Source: an uncultured Clostridia bacterium (GTDB taxonomy: Bacteria > Bacillota > Clostridia > Christensenellales > UBA3700). From it: a stretch of DNA of 64,000 nucleotides. This document shows, piece after piece, positions 52,381 through 61,174 of the stretch. A program made the position numbers and the translations under genes. The stretch spans positions 62,001 through 126,000 of the forward strand of contig CALGRX010000002.1 of assembly GCA_937880755.1 (NCBI GenBank). Direction: 5' to 3'. How positions within the stretch are numbered: the first letter of the stretch is position 1; the number at the start of each line of letters is the position of its first letter. The notes under the pieces are model-generated. The model did no database searches and was not told where the DNA came from. It saw only the letters and a list, made by a program, of their open reading frames with translations.

Positions 52381-52541
52381 ATGGATTGATATATTCCGTC
52401 GGTAAGTTCTTAGAAAGTAACGTTGAAAATCTTGAGAATTTTGATGATATTATAAAGAGACTGTTCAACTTTGTTGCATTCCCACTCACTTATACGCTGT
52501 TGGGTGGTGTTTTTCAACTTGGCTAATTGAGCCTGACTCGT
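52381..52541 (-). pseudogene. Remnant of an XRE-family helix-turn-helix gene with a nonsense codon
   Basis: Translating the minus strand from about 52541 gives T-S-Q-A-Q-L-A-K-L-K-N-T-T-Q-Q-R-I, then SEWECNKVEQSLYNII, KILKIFNVTF. This is the typical layout of XRE repressors (LAKLLNTTQQRISEWENNKVEPS, ...NVTFDEL). A TAA (52410-52412) falls where Glu or Asp is expected, and an EL follows it in frame, so this is a single substitution. The N-terminal start and the rest of the protein are missing. Not visible as a normal ORF; it is too short. Confidence 0.65.
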
Positions 52542-52913
52542 TATTATATATATCGTCAAGTGCGGTTGCTAATTGTAATAATTTGGAAGAGGTTACTATT
52601 TCTAAAAAATGACGTCTATTGGGGATCACGCATTTTTTCGTGTTCTAAGCTTAAAAACATTATTTGCAATGACAATTTAGAATATATCGGAATCGGTGCG
52701 TCTAAGAATTGTAATCAACTTGATACTATTTCTTTGCCAAATAAAATATCAACAATAAAAAATGACGTATTTATTAATTGTGTTAATTTGAGAGCAATAT
52801 ATTACCAAGGTACTACGTCTCAATGGAATAGCATTAGTAAAGGATATAATTGCAAAGTAAGCGGTGGAGAATTTTTGGTGTATTGTACTAATGGTAATAT
52901 TTCAAATAAATAA
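52541..52913 (+). pseudogene. Remnant of a BspA-type leucine-rich-repeat protein with two frameshifts
   Basis: Three consecutive segments in different frames each match successive BspA/LRR_5 repeats. These are SSAVANCNNLEEVTISK (52556 on), MTSIGDHAFF (52609 on) and CSKLKNIICNDNLEYIGIG (52641 on), with the last continuing to LRAIYYQGTTSQWNSI and a stop at 52913. The shifts are at an A6 run (52604-52609) and a T6 run (52633-52638); restoring one base to each gives one continuous reading frame. The N-terminal part and signal peptide are absent. Either a decayed surface-protein gene or homopolymer errors within a short fragment. Confidence 0.7.
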
Positions 52914-52954
52914 TTACTAATATAATCCACAAATTCTATTAACTGTTATTAATT

Positions 52955-52986
52955 AAAAAACTCGGCAAATTGCCGAGTTTTTTTAA
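52955..52986. terminator. Bidirectional terminator
   Basis: Hairpin CTCGGCAA/TTGCCGAG (52961-52968 with 52970-52977), a 1-base loop as written, extended by A/T pairs, with A6 on one side and T7 on the other. Serves the cotransporter gene (minus strand) and the LRR remnant. Confidence 0.85.
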
Positions 52987-53013
52987 TTATATTCATAATT
53001 TTTTCAATTATAT

Positions 53014-54720
53014 TTACGCCTTAGGGGAAGCGAGAACGTGAGTAGTCTTGGTGACTTGCGTGTATTGTTTCATACTCTTGAAGACGTTGAGGATATGGTC
53101 GGCGATACGCTCCATATTGCTGACGAGGGAGAGGAAGACTCCCGCCGACTCGGCGCTACATTGACCGTTGCCGAGGCGAATGAGGTGAGAGCGTTCGAGA
53201 TTAGCTTTGTAATCGTCGACGACTTCTTCGAGGCCTTTGATTGTCTCTTCTTGGGTGATGTCTTGTCTCTCGAAAGCCGACACGACGGCGTCGTAGAGGT
53301 TGTCGATAGCGATCTTCATATCTTCGACTTCTTTCTTAGCCGTATCGGAGAACTCGGCGTTGTAGTCGATGAGTTCTTGGGTGTATTCCATAATATTTTG
53401 CGCATAGTCGCCCACACGCTCGATATTGGACACAACGTAGTAGTAGGAAGCGCTCTCCTTCTCGCTGATATAGGAGATATGCTCGCTGGATACCTTGATA
53501 GTGTATTTGGTGATTGCCTTGTTGAGGAAGTCGATACGCTTTTCCCTAACGTCAAACAAGGATTTTTGGGACAAGTCCTTATTCTTGACGGCATTGATAG
53601 AGAGGTCGAGGTTGTTCTTGGCAAGGTCTGCCATTGCTAAAATCTCCTTGCGTATCATCATCAACGCGATAGAAGGTGTGGAGAGCAGTCTGTTGTCGAT
53701 AAATTGGAATTTCTCCGTCTCGATAATGTCCTTTTGGTCGTCCGCGCTCGACTTTTTGTCGGGTACGATAAGCGTTGCAAGCTTTGGCAATACCTTGACG
53801 AAAGGCAGTAGCAACAGAGTAGTGATAACGTTGAACGCCGTGTGGAACATTGCTATTTGGTTGGCGATAGAGCCGTTGAAAGTGCCCGACATCCAAGTGA
53901 AGAAGGTGGTAAACCTGTCCAAAATCAAGAATACTATAAAGAATAAGAATGAACCGATACAGTTGAAGAGCAAGTGAATAATCGAGGTGCGTTTTGCGTT
54001 GACGGTAGAGCCTATGCAAGCGAGCACTGCCGTGATACACGTGCCGATATTGATACCCAACGTGGTGTAGATAGCGCTCTCAAGACCAATGAGTCCGCTG
54101 ATACCCATACTGATAATAATCGACGTGGTGACGGAAGAACTTTGGATGACCGCAGTGATGACCGCACCAAGAAGCAAAAGCAAAAGTGGGTTGGTGGTAG
54201 CGTTGAGCAAGTTGCGTACGGCTTCGATTTCGGCAATTTGTTTCATTGCGCTACTCATAACGTCGAGACCGACGAAGAGCACGCCCACACCCGCTATGAT
54301 AGAGCCTACGTTGCGCACGTGCAACTTTTTGGAAGTCTGCATAAATGCGCCAACGCACGCCATTGCCGCAAAAAACGCCGTGATTGGCAAGGATTGGAGC
54401 GAAACGATTTGGGCGGTGATAGTCGTGCCTATATTGGCGCCCATTATGATAGAAGTGGCTTGAGTGAGCGTCATAACGCCGGCGTTGACGAAGCCCACTA
54501 TCATGACAGTCGTGGCGGAAGAACTTTGGATAATCGCCGTCACGCCCGCGCCGACCGCAACGCCCGTAAATCTATTGTTGCTGATTTTGTTGAAAATAGT
54601 TTTCAAAGAATTGCCCGCAACGGCTTCGAGGTTGTCGCCCATAGCTTTGATGCCTATGAGGAACACACCAAGACCGGCAAGCATCATCAAGACGCATTCT
54701 AAAATGTCAATAGCACTCAT
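53014..54720 (-). CDS. Na+/phosphate cotransporter (NptA family) with PhoU-like C-terminal domain
   Basis: 568 residues. Two inverted membrane repeats each with the QSSS signature (IIQSSSATTVMIVGFVN at about 63 and VIQSSSVTTSIIISMG at about 195), MGANIGTTITAQ and LGINIGTCITAVLA, the Na/Pi-II family hallmarks. After about 340 comes a helical PhoU-like cytoplasmic domain (IERVGDYAQNIMEYTQELIDY, MERIADHILNVFKSM). Likely imports phosphate with sodium; the PhoU part may regulate it. Stands alone between two terminators. Confidence 0.95.
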   Translation of the reverse strand: MSAIDILECVLMMLAGLGVFLIGIKAMGDNLEAVAGNSLKTIFNKISNNRFTGVAVGAGVTAIIQSSSATTVMIVGFVNAGVMTLTQATSIIMGANIGTTITAQIVSLQSLPITAFFAAMACVGAFMQTSKKLHVRNVGSIIAGVGVLFVGLDVMSSAMKQIAEIEAVRNLLNATTNPLLLLLLGAVITAVIQSSSVTTSIIISMGISGLIGLESAIYTTLGINIGTCITAVLACIGSTVNAKRTSIIHLLFNCIGSFLFFIVFLILDRFTTFFTWMSGTFNGSIANQIAMFHTAFNVITTLLLLPFVKVLPKLATLIVPDKKSSADDQKDIIETEKFQFIDNRLLSTPSIALMMIRKEILAMADLAKNNLDLSINAVKNKDLSQKSLFDVREKRIDFLNKAITKYTIKVSSEHISYISEKESASYYYVVSNIERVGDYAQNIMEYTQELIDYNAEFSDTAKKEVEDMKIAIDNLYDAVVSAFERQDITQEETIKGLEEVVDDYKANLERSHLIRLGNGQCSAESAGVFLSLVSNMERIADHILNVFKSMKQYTQVTKTTHVLASPKA

Positions 54721-54865
54721 ATTTTTTCCTCAAAATTCGGCTTTGGACGCCGAACGTATATATCTTGCAAGTTGCAAGAATTAGTAATTGCCAATTATAT
54801 ATTTATTTTATAGCAAAATAAAGGCGTAAAAGTCAAATATATCCGCCTATAAAATAAAAATAAAA

Positions 54866-54895
54866 TTGGACATATTGGTAACAATCATATATAAT
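54866..54895 (+). promoter_or_regulatory. polA promoter
   Basis: TTGGAC (54866-54871), 18-bp spacer, TATAAT (54890-54895), about 70 bp before the chosen polA start. Confidence 0.5.
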
Positions 54896-54966
54896 ATAAT
54901 TATTATCAACTAGCCTACGCTATACTCGCCAATACCAAAATTATGGCGGTGAGCACAGAGAGAACT

Positions 54967-57519
54967 ATGACCAGACTCGTTTTGTTGGACTCCAACAGCC
55001 TTATCAATCGCGCATATTACGCCTTGCCGTATCTTAGCAACAAGGCGGGACAGCCTACGGGCGGAATTTTCGGCTACGTCAATATGCTGATGAAAATCAT
55101 CGAGCAATATCAACCTACTCATATCGTTGCCGTATTCGACCAAAAAGCCCCTACCTTCCGCAAGGCTATGTATCAAGAATACAAAGCCAACCGCAAAGGT
55201 ATGCCCGACGACCTTGCCAAGCAACTGACGCCTATGAAAGAGGTGCTCAAGGCTATGAATATCCCTGTTGTTGCCATGGACGGATATGAGGCCGACGATA
55301 TCATCGGTACCTTTGCTAAGCGCTACGGCGTGCCAACTTATATCGTGACGGGAGATAGGGACAGTCTGCAACTCATTGACGATACAACCACGGTTTTGCT
55401 TACCAAAAAGGGTATTACCGAGATAGCTACTTACGATGAAGAGGCGCTGGCGCAAGAGGGGCTTGCTCCGTCGCAGATTATCGACCTCAAGTCGCTGATG
55501 GGAGATAGCTCGGATAATATCCCCGGCGTTGCGGGCGTGGGCGAAAAGACTGCCAAAGATTTGCTATCCAAATATGCCACTTTGGACGGAGTGTACGAGC
55601 ATATCGACGAGATTAAGGGCAAACTAAAGGAAAAATTGGAAACCAATAAGGATATGGCGTATCTATCCTACAAGTTGGCGACTATAGACGTCAACGTGCC
55701 GATTGACTTTGACTTGAACGGTGCAGAGGTAAAGCCTTGGGGCGAAAAGGTAAAGGAAAAGTTTAGAGAACTAGAATTTTTTAAATTGATAGCCAAAATA
55801 GGCGAAAATACAAGCGTTGAAGAAAAGACGGAAACGACAAAAGAAGTCGTCTGCGAGGTGGTGGAAATCACCGACCTGCAAGGCTTGCAAACCGCACTCG
55901 ACCAAGTCAAAGAGCGTAAAGTTATGGCGCTGAGTCTTGCCGAGGAAGTGTCCCTGTGCGCTAGCGAGCAAAGAGCCTACAAGATAGTAGTGTGCGACAA
56001 CCTTTTGGGAGAGGGAATAGGTTACGGCGAGTTGTTGCAAACAATTAAGCCTTATCTCGAGGACGAGAAAATCAAAAAGTTGCTATTTGACGCTAAGAGC
56101 GTGATGCATACGCTTACTTATGACGGCGTTGGCTTGAAAAATTACGACGACGTTTTGCTCAAAGCCTATCTTTGCAACGCTATTAAGAACTACAAAAATT
56201 TATCCGAATTGTCCGACTCATACCTTGCAAAAAAAGGCGTGGAAAGCGAAGATATCTTTGCCCTCAACGGCTTGCTTGACGAGGAAATGAAGCAAAAAGG
56301 TTTGGTGGAACTGTATAAGGAGATAGAATTGCCACTAGTAGAGGTGTTGTTCGATATGGAAGAGCAAGGCTTTAGAGTGGATAGAAAGGTGCTAGACAAT
56401 CTCAACCAAAAATTTGGCGAAGAAATAGACGAGTTGAGCAAGGAAATAATCTCGCTTGCAGGCAAGTCCTTTAACATCAACTCTACCAAGCAACTTGCTA
56501 GCGTATTGTTCGAGGAACTAGGACTCAAAGGTGGAAAAAAGACCAAGACGGGATATTCTACCAACAGCGAAGTGTTGGAAGGGCTGAAAGACGCTCACCC
56601 TATTATTCCGATGATTTTGCGATATAGAGAACTCACCAAGCTCAAATCCACATATTTGGACGGGCTTATTCCGCTCATTGACTCCAAGGGCTACGTGCAT
56701 ACCGTATTCAAGCAAACCGTGACGGCTACGGGTAGATTGTCGTCTACCGAGCCTAATCTGCAAAATATACCCGTCAGAAGACCCGAGGGCAAGCAAATAA
56801 GGAAAATGTACATCGCGGGAGAGGGTAACGCTCTCGTGTGTGCCGATTATTCGCAAATAGAACTAAGATTGATGGCGCACCTCAGCGGTGATAAGACTAT
56901 GATAGACGCCTTCAACAACGGCGTGGATATTCACGCAACTACGGCTTCGCAAGTGATGGGCGTACCTCTTAGCAAGGTCGACTCGGATATGCGTAGACAA
57001 GCCAAAGCAGTCAACTTCGGCATCATCTACGGCATTAGCGACTACGGACTATCCAACGACCTGTCTATACCCGTATGGAAGGCGAGGGACTTTATCAACA
57101 AATACTTCGAGAAGTATCCAAACGTCAAAAGGTTTACCGAGGAATGCGTGAGCAACGCAAGTAGGGACGGATATATCACCACTATGTACGGCAGAAGAAG
57201 AGATATACCCGAGCTGTCGGCAAGTAATCATAATATCAGAAGTTTCGGCGAGCGTATCGCTATGAATATGCCGTTGCAAGGTAGCGCCAGCGATATAATC
57301 AAGATAGCGATGCTGAGGGTTTACGAAGCACTCGAAAAAGAGGGTTTGAAGGCAAAACTTATAATGCAAGTGCACGACGAGCTTATCGTAGATACGCCTT
57401 TGGGCGAGGTGGAAAAGGTGCAAAAATTGATGAAAGATTGTATGGAAAACGTGTGCAATCTAAGCGTCAAACTCGCAGCCGAAGTCGGCGTGGGTGAAAA
57501 TTGGTTGGAGGCTAAGTGA
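54967..57519 (+). CDS. polA: DNA polymerase I, 3'-5' exonuclease probably inactive
   Basis: 850 residues from ATG 54967 (MTRLVLLDSNSLINRAYYALP), preferred over ATG 54943, which has no RBS. 5' nuclease domain (about 1-290) with VAVFDQKAPTFR, YEADDIIGTFAKRY and SLMGDSSDNIPGVAGVGEKTA. The 3'-5' exonuclease domain (about 300-460) is degenerate: the DxE motif is replaced by VMALSLAEE, so proofreading is unlikely, as in Bacillus. The polymerase domain has motif A DYSQIELRLMAHLSGD, motif B RRQAKAVNFGIIYGIS and motif C QVHDELIVD. Overlaps coaE by TGATG; polA-coaE is a conserved pair. Confidence 0.97.
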   Translation: MTRLVLLDSNSLINRAYYALPYLSNKAGQPTGGIFGYVNMLMKIIEQYQPTHIVAVFDQKAPTFRKAMYQEYKANRKGMPDDLAKQLTPMKEVLKAMNIPVVAMDGYEADDIIGTFAKRYGVPTYIVTGDRDSLQLIDDTTTVLLTKKGITEIATYDEEALAQEGLAPSQIIDLKSLMGDSSDNIPGVAGVGEKTAKDLLSKYATLDGVYEHIDEIKGKLKEKLETNKDMAYLSYKLATIDVNVPIDFDLNGAEVKPWGEKVKEKFRELEFFKLIAKIGENTSVEEKTETTKEVVCEVVEITDLQGLQTALDQVKERKVMALSLAEEVSLCASEQRAYKIVVCDNLLGEGIGYGELLQTIKPYLEDEKIKKLLFDAKSVMHTLTYDGVGLKNYDDVLLKAYLCNAIKNYKNLSELSDSYLAKKGVESEDIFALNGLLDEEMKQKGLVELYKEIELPLVEVLFDMEEQGFRVDRKVLDNLNQKFGEEIDELSKEIISLAGKSFNINSTKQLASVLFEELGLKGGKKTKTGYSTNSEVLEGLKDAHPIIPMILRYRELTKLKSTYLDGLIPLIDSKGYVHTVFKQTVTATGRLSSTEPNLQNIPVRRPEGKQIRKMYIAGEGNALVCADYSQIELRLMAHLSGDKTMIDAFNNGVDIHATTASQVMGVPLSKVDSDMRRQAKAVNFGIIYGISDYGLSNDLSIPVWKARDFINKYFEKYPNVKRFTEECVSNASRDGYITTMYGRRRDIPELSASNHNIRSFGERIAMNMPLQGSASDIIKIAMLRVYEALEKEGLKAKLIMQVHDELIVDTPLGEVEKVQKLMKDCMENVCNLSVKLAAEVGVGENWLEAK

Positions 57520-58088
57520 TGAAGGTTGCGATAATAGGTAACATAGGTAGCGGAAAATCCACCGTGGCACGATATATCGCAAGCAAAGGAAGAGTCGTCC
57601 TCGACTGCGACGTTATTGCCAAAGAGGTGATGAGCGATAGTATAATCAAAGCGCAAATTGCCAAGGCTCTCGGCGTGAGCGAGAGGATGGTGGGTGATAA
57701 AGAGGCGCTATCACAGGCTATCTTCGGCGACGAAAATAAGCGTAATGCTCTCAACTCAATCGTACATAACGCCGTCAAAATTCGTCTGATAGAGCTGGCT
57801 AGTGGACAAGAAGAGACCTTCGTCGAAGTGTCTGTATACGTTGGAAGTGTGCTAGAAGGATTCTTTGACAAGGTGATTGGCGTGGTATGTGACGAGTTTA
57901 TACGCATAGAGAGGGTAATGGCAAGAAGCGGTTATTCTTTGGAAAGAACCAAGACTATTATTGCAGCCCAACCTAGCGACGAAACAATAAGTAGACTTAG
58001 CGATTGGACGATAATCAATCAAGGAAGCGAAGCAGAATTGTATAGTCAAATCGATAGCGTGCTGGATACGCTTGAAAGTAAAAAATAA
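57519..58088 (+). CDS. coaE: Dephospho-CoA kinase
   Basis: Last step of coenzyme A synthesis. 189 residues from ATG 57519, sharing one base with the polA stop, with GGAGG 7 bases upstream. P-loop GNIGSGKST (about 7-15), DCDVIAKEV and SLERTKTIIAAQPSDETISRLSDWTIIN (lid and C-terminal core) are typical. A hydrophobic middle segment (ETFVEVSVYVGSVLEGFFD) occupies the place of the usual PLL motif. Confidence 0.93.
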   Translation: MKVAIIGNIGSGKSTVARYIASKGRVVLDCDVIAKEVMSDSIIKAQIAKALGVSERMVGDKEALSQAIFGDENKRNALNSIVHNAVKIRLIELASGQEETFVEVSVYVGSVLEGFFDKVIGVVCDEFIRIERVMARSGYSLERTKTIIAAQPSDETISRLSDWTIINQGSEAELYSQIDSVLDTLESKK

Positions 58089-58238
58089 CATTGAGGCTTT
58101 GGTTATCAAAGCCTTTTGTTGTACTCAATACTTTTTAAACTCATTTTCAAAAGTATTATATTGATAATCTATGATTATATAAATTGTATATTTAAGTAAA
58201 AATCGAAAAAATTTAGTGCCTTTGGATAAAATTGGACA

Positions 58239-58375
58239 GTCAAAGCCCGAGATTCGAGAGATGTGCCCCGCCGCAAGATGAGGCGAGGGGAGCAAAAAGA
58301 GCTAAAAGGCTACTGCCGACAACTTGTACGAAGGACAAAGTATATTGGAGACGAAAATCGGGGCTTGGTATTGAC
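58239..58375. ncRNA. Candidate structured RNA A, family unknown
   Basis: Located between coaE and the YitT gene, in a 595-bp region with no ORF. A long closing stem pairs GTCAA-AGCCC-GA (58239-58250) with TCGGGGCTT...TTGAC (58358-58375, a few unpaired bases). Inside are a CCCCGCC/GGCGAGGGG hairpin (58265-58291), a GGC/GCC hairpin near 58309-58316 and TTGT/ACAA (58324-58338). GC is clearly higher than in the flanks. I checked by eye against common riboswitches, SRP, 6S, tmRNA and RNase P cores and saw no match. Drawn for the plus strand; the opposite strand is not excluded. Confidence 0.45.
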
Positions 58376-58397
58376 TTAAAAATAACGTTGTGCTAAT

Positions 58398-58612
58398 ATA
58401 GATTAAAATATTGCGGGTGCGCGTGAAATATCGAAATCGGGTAAGCGTAAATGCCAAATAATCGAGCGTTGAAAACGGTGCTTTTGGAAAACTATATATT
58501 TATAAGAAGTTTCGGCACTTGGCGTAGAAACCTTGTATTTGATTATGTCAACTCGAGGTAGCGTATACGTTGGTAGTGCGTACTCCCGGTAACTGAGAAT
58601 AATAACTATATT
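58398..58612. ncRNA. Candidate structured RNA B, rod-like, family unknown
   Basis: Second half of the coaE-YitT intergenic region. AATATAG (58398-58404) pairs with CTATATT. Next GCGGG and TGCGC pair with GCGTA and CTCCCG near 58579-58588. Then TCGAG-CG-TTG (58462-58471) pairs with CAACTCGA (58549-58556), and a terminal hairpin uses GTGC/GCAC and GAAAAC/GTTTC. The nested arrangement gives a long rod about 215 nt in length. This is reminiscent of 6S RNA in shape only. No class match made. Confidence 0.35.
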
Positions 58613-58683
58613 AAAACAAATCATATTGCACGATATGCACCAATAATAATTGTAAGATACGTCGTCGCGTAAGAGGAAGTGAT

Positions 58684-59775
58684 ATGGAAGATCAAGATAT
58701 GAACAAATACTTAGATTGTAAGACGCACGTCGTTGAGGATGACGGCGAATTTATTGCCACCGATATCGACAAAAAGTCTGAAGTCGATACCAACGTTATG
58801 ACTTCAAAAAAACCTATCGCAAAGAAGCATTATATCAATAACAAGGTCAAAAAGGGAGAGAATAGGGTCAATTTGAGCCAAGTGCTCGGCAAGTTTTCTC
58901 CTTTCAATTTTTTGATGTTGACTATCGCAGGTATCGTCAACGCTACGGGCGTGACGCTCTTTCTCACCCCGGTAAGTCTATACGACGGCGGTATATCGGG
59001 CACGTCGTTTTTGCTTTCGCAGATTGCGGGAGTGCCTTTGAGCGTGTTTTTGATTGCTCTCAACTTGCCGTTTTTTATATTCGGCTTCAAGAAAATGGGC
59101 GTTAGGTTCGTCGTGTATTCGTTGTATGCAATAGGCGTGTATTCCTTGTTTTCTTATCTATATCAATACGTCTTTGGCATCAACTTCGAGTTTGGATCGC
59201 CTTTGGTGGGACGAGAGATGATTTTGTGTGCCGTGTTTGGCGGTATCGTGTCGGGTATAGGTAGCGGACTGACTATCCGTAGCGGAGGAGCTATTGACGG
59301 AATAGAGGTTGCGGCGGTGGTTTTTGCCAAAAAAATCGGCTTGACGGTGGGTACGTTCGTAATGATTTACAACGCCATAGTCTATATCGTGGCAGGAGCG
59401 TTGATGCACAATTGGGTGCTGTCGCTTTATTCTATCGTGTCGTACGCCGTGGGTCTAAAGGCGGTCGACTTCGTCGTGGACGGCTTGGATAGAGCAAAAT
59501 CAGCATTTATCATCACTGACAAATGTCAGGACGTAGCCGACGCTTTGTCTAAGGAATTTAGACGAGGTATAACGGTGATGAAAGCCAAAGGACACTATTC
59601 TCAGACCGATAAAACCGTCATCTATTGCGTGGTCAATAGATTTGAAGTGGGCAAGCTCAAAGCAATCGTGGGAGCAATCGACACGCGAGCGTTCGTTGCA
59701 ATAAGTGACGTCAGCGATTCTTTGGGTAGTAGCGTAAGACTGAGAAGTAAAAAAGAGAGAAATAATAGTAAATAA
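58684..59775 (+). CDS. YitT-family membrane protein (DUF161/DUF2179)
   Basis: 363 residues. An N-terminal cytoplasmic extension of about 70 residues (acidic, then basic) precedes the YitT membrane domain with five to six helices (about 75-275; ATGVTLFLTPVSLYDGGISGTSFLLSQ and SGIGSGLTIRSGGAIDGIEV) and the C-terminal DUF2179 cytoplasmic domain (KSAFIITDKCQDVADAL...HYSQTDKTVIYCVVN). Function of the family is unknown. Preceded by AGAGGAAG; the structured-RNA candidates lie just upstream and might belong to its leader. Confidence 0.93.
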   Translation: MEDQDMNKYLDCKTHVVEDDGEFIATDIDKKSEVDTNVMTSKKPIAKKHYINNKVKKGENRVNLSQVLGKFSPFNFLMLTIAGIVNATGVTLFLTPVSLYDGGISGTSFLLSQIAGVPLSVFLIALNLPFFIFGFKKMGVRFVVYSLYAIGVYSLFSYLYQYVFGINFEFGSPLVGREMILCAVFGGIVSGIGSGLTIRSGGAIDGIEVAAVVFAKKIGLTVGTFVMIYNAIVYIVAGALMHNWVLSLYSIVSYAVGLKAVDFVVDGLDRAKSAFIITDKCQDVADALSKEFRRGITVMKAKGHYSQTDKTVIYCVVNRFEVGKLKAIVGAIDTRAFVAISDVSDSLGSSVRLRSKKERNNSK

Positions 59776-59956
59776 AGCGACTTTGCTTCTTGAGCAAAAT
59801 TTGTGTAAAGTTGACGCGAATAATATTGAACTTGGTCGTAAAAAATATTATACTTAATCAAAATCCTATTATGAAACGCATAAATCAAGCCAAAATATAA
59901 TAGAAACCCCGTGGTATGAAAGAGTTGGCAGATTGCGGAAAATAAGGAGACTCGAT

Positions 59957-60691
59957 ATGTATTTGCAAGATTATTTTTGGTTTTTGGGAGCATTGGCAAT
60001 ATGTATGCTAATCAGTTTCGTTGCTAGTAGCAGGGTAAGCAAGACTTTTGCCAAATACGACGAAGTAGTGGCATCGTCCAATATGACGGGTTACGACACC
60101 GTCGTGCGCTTGATGAAAAGCAACGACATTTACGATATTTCTATCGGGAAAATTAGCGGAAAATTGTCCGACAACTTCAACCCTAAGGCAAGAATGATTA
60201 ATCTATCCGATAGCACCTACGGTAGCAATTCCGTTGCGGCGGTTGCAGTTGCGGCACACGAAATGGGACACGTTTTGCAAGAGAGAAGAGGTTACGTTTT
60301 TTATAAAATCAGAACGGCTCTGGTACCCGTAGTCAACTTCGGGACACGATTGTCGCTTCCGCTCGTGTTGGTTGGTCTGGTTATCGATTTGCTCATCAAT
60401 TCGACAACGGCAGGCATAGGCTTCTATATCGCGATGGTGGGCGTCATTCTCTACGGCGGTTCGTTTTTGTTTACTTTGATTACTTTGCCGGTAGAATTTA
60501 ACGCAAGTAGAAGGGCAAAGAGAATGCTACTCGAAGAGGGAATATTGAACGAAGACGAAGTCGAAGGAGCAAGCAAGGTGTTGAGTGCGGCGGCTATGAC
60601 TTACGTTGCGTCGTCTTTGGTTTCGCTATTGTACTTTTTGAGATTTTTCGTGTACGTGTTGACCTTGTTCGGCAGAAGAAACAATCGTTGA
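59957..60691 (+). CDS. YugP-family zinc metallopeptidase
   Basis: 244 residues from ATG 59957, after AAGGAG; the longer frame starts at a TTG. HEMGH at about 101-105 is the zinc-binding motif, with an N-terminal membrane helix (about 6-22) and further hydrophobic segments near 115-175 and 210-238. This is the pattern of the DUF/YugP family of membrane metallopeptidases. The substrate is unknown. Confidence 0.92.
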   Translation: MYLQDYFWFLGALAICMLISFVASSRVSKTFAKYDEVVASSNMTGYDTVVRLMKSNDIYDISIGKISGKLSDNFNPKARMINLSDSTYGSNSVAAVAVAAHEMGHVLQERRGYVFYKIRTALVPVVNFGTRLSLPLVLVGLVIDLLINSTTAGIGFYIAMVGVILYGGSFLFTLITLPVEFNASRRAKRMLLEEGILNEDEVEGASKVLSAAAMTYVASSLVSLLYFLRFFVYVLTLFGRRNNR

Positions 60692-60773
60692 TATGATTAT
60701 TTGACATATAATAGCATCGATTAAACTTGGTATATCAAATAAAATTATAAGCATATTAACTAATCTAAACTAT

Positions 60774-61016
60774 ATGAGTAAGTATCAACGTCTTTGGGAA
60801 TTTGTAAGCAAACAAAATAGCGATAAGTTAGTATTGACCTTTGCCGAGATAGAAAAAATCTCGGGAACGCCTATAGACCATTCTTTTTTGAATTGTAAAA
60901 AAGAATTGTCGGACTACGGCTATACGGTGGGCAAAATATCTTTGAAAAATCAAACCGTCGACTTTGAGAGAATTGTTGATAGCAAATTGGCAAACGTAAA
61001 TAAAAACAATAAGTGA
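60774..61016 (+). CDS. Small conserved protein of unknown function
   Basis: 80 residues: WEFVSKQNSDKLVLTFAEIEKISGTPIDHSFLNCKKELSDYGY. The pattern of FAEIEKI-x-G-x-PIDHSFLN-x-KKEL-x-YGY is a conserved small Firmicute family. No RBS as strong as its neighbours is seen. Likely cytoplasmic; no role can be given. Confidence 0.65.
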   Translation: MSKYQRLWEFVSKQNSDKLVLTFAEIEKISGTPIDHSFLNCKKELSDYGYTVGKISLKNQTVDFERIVDSKLANVNKNNK

Positions 61017-61128
61017 AAAATCGAGATCACTTCTTACAACGACATTCAGCGTTTCAAATTTTCAAAAACCATCGACTATTTCATACAAAGTTTTGTAGAG
61101 AAAAAGTAAAAATATTGTCGTTATTGAG

Positions 61129-61157
61129 TTGACAAAGGCACAAGTTTGGTTTATTAT
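61129..61157 (+). promoter_or_regulatory. tRNA-Leu promoter
   Basis: TTGACA (61129-61134), 17-bp spacer, TATTAT (61152-61157), 18 bp before the tRNA. Confidence 0.75.
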
Positions 61158-61174
61158 ACTATTGCTAAATAAAT

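Noticed and set aside
58403..58624. Minus-strand 73-residue frame in the coaE-YitT gap
   Set aside because: No RBS or domain, and it coincides with a strongly structured region, so it is more likely an RNA than a protein.
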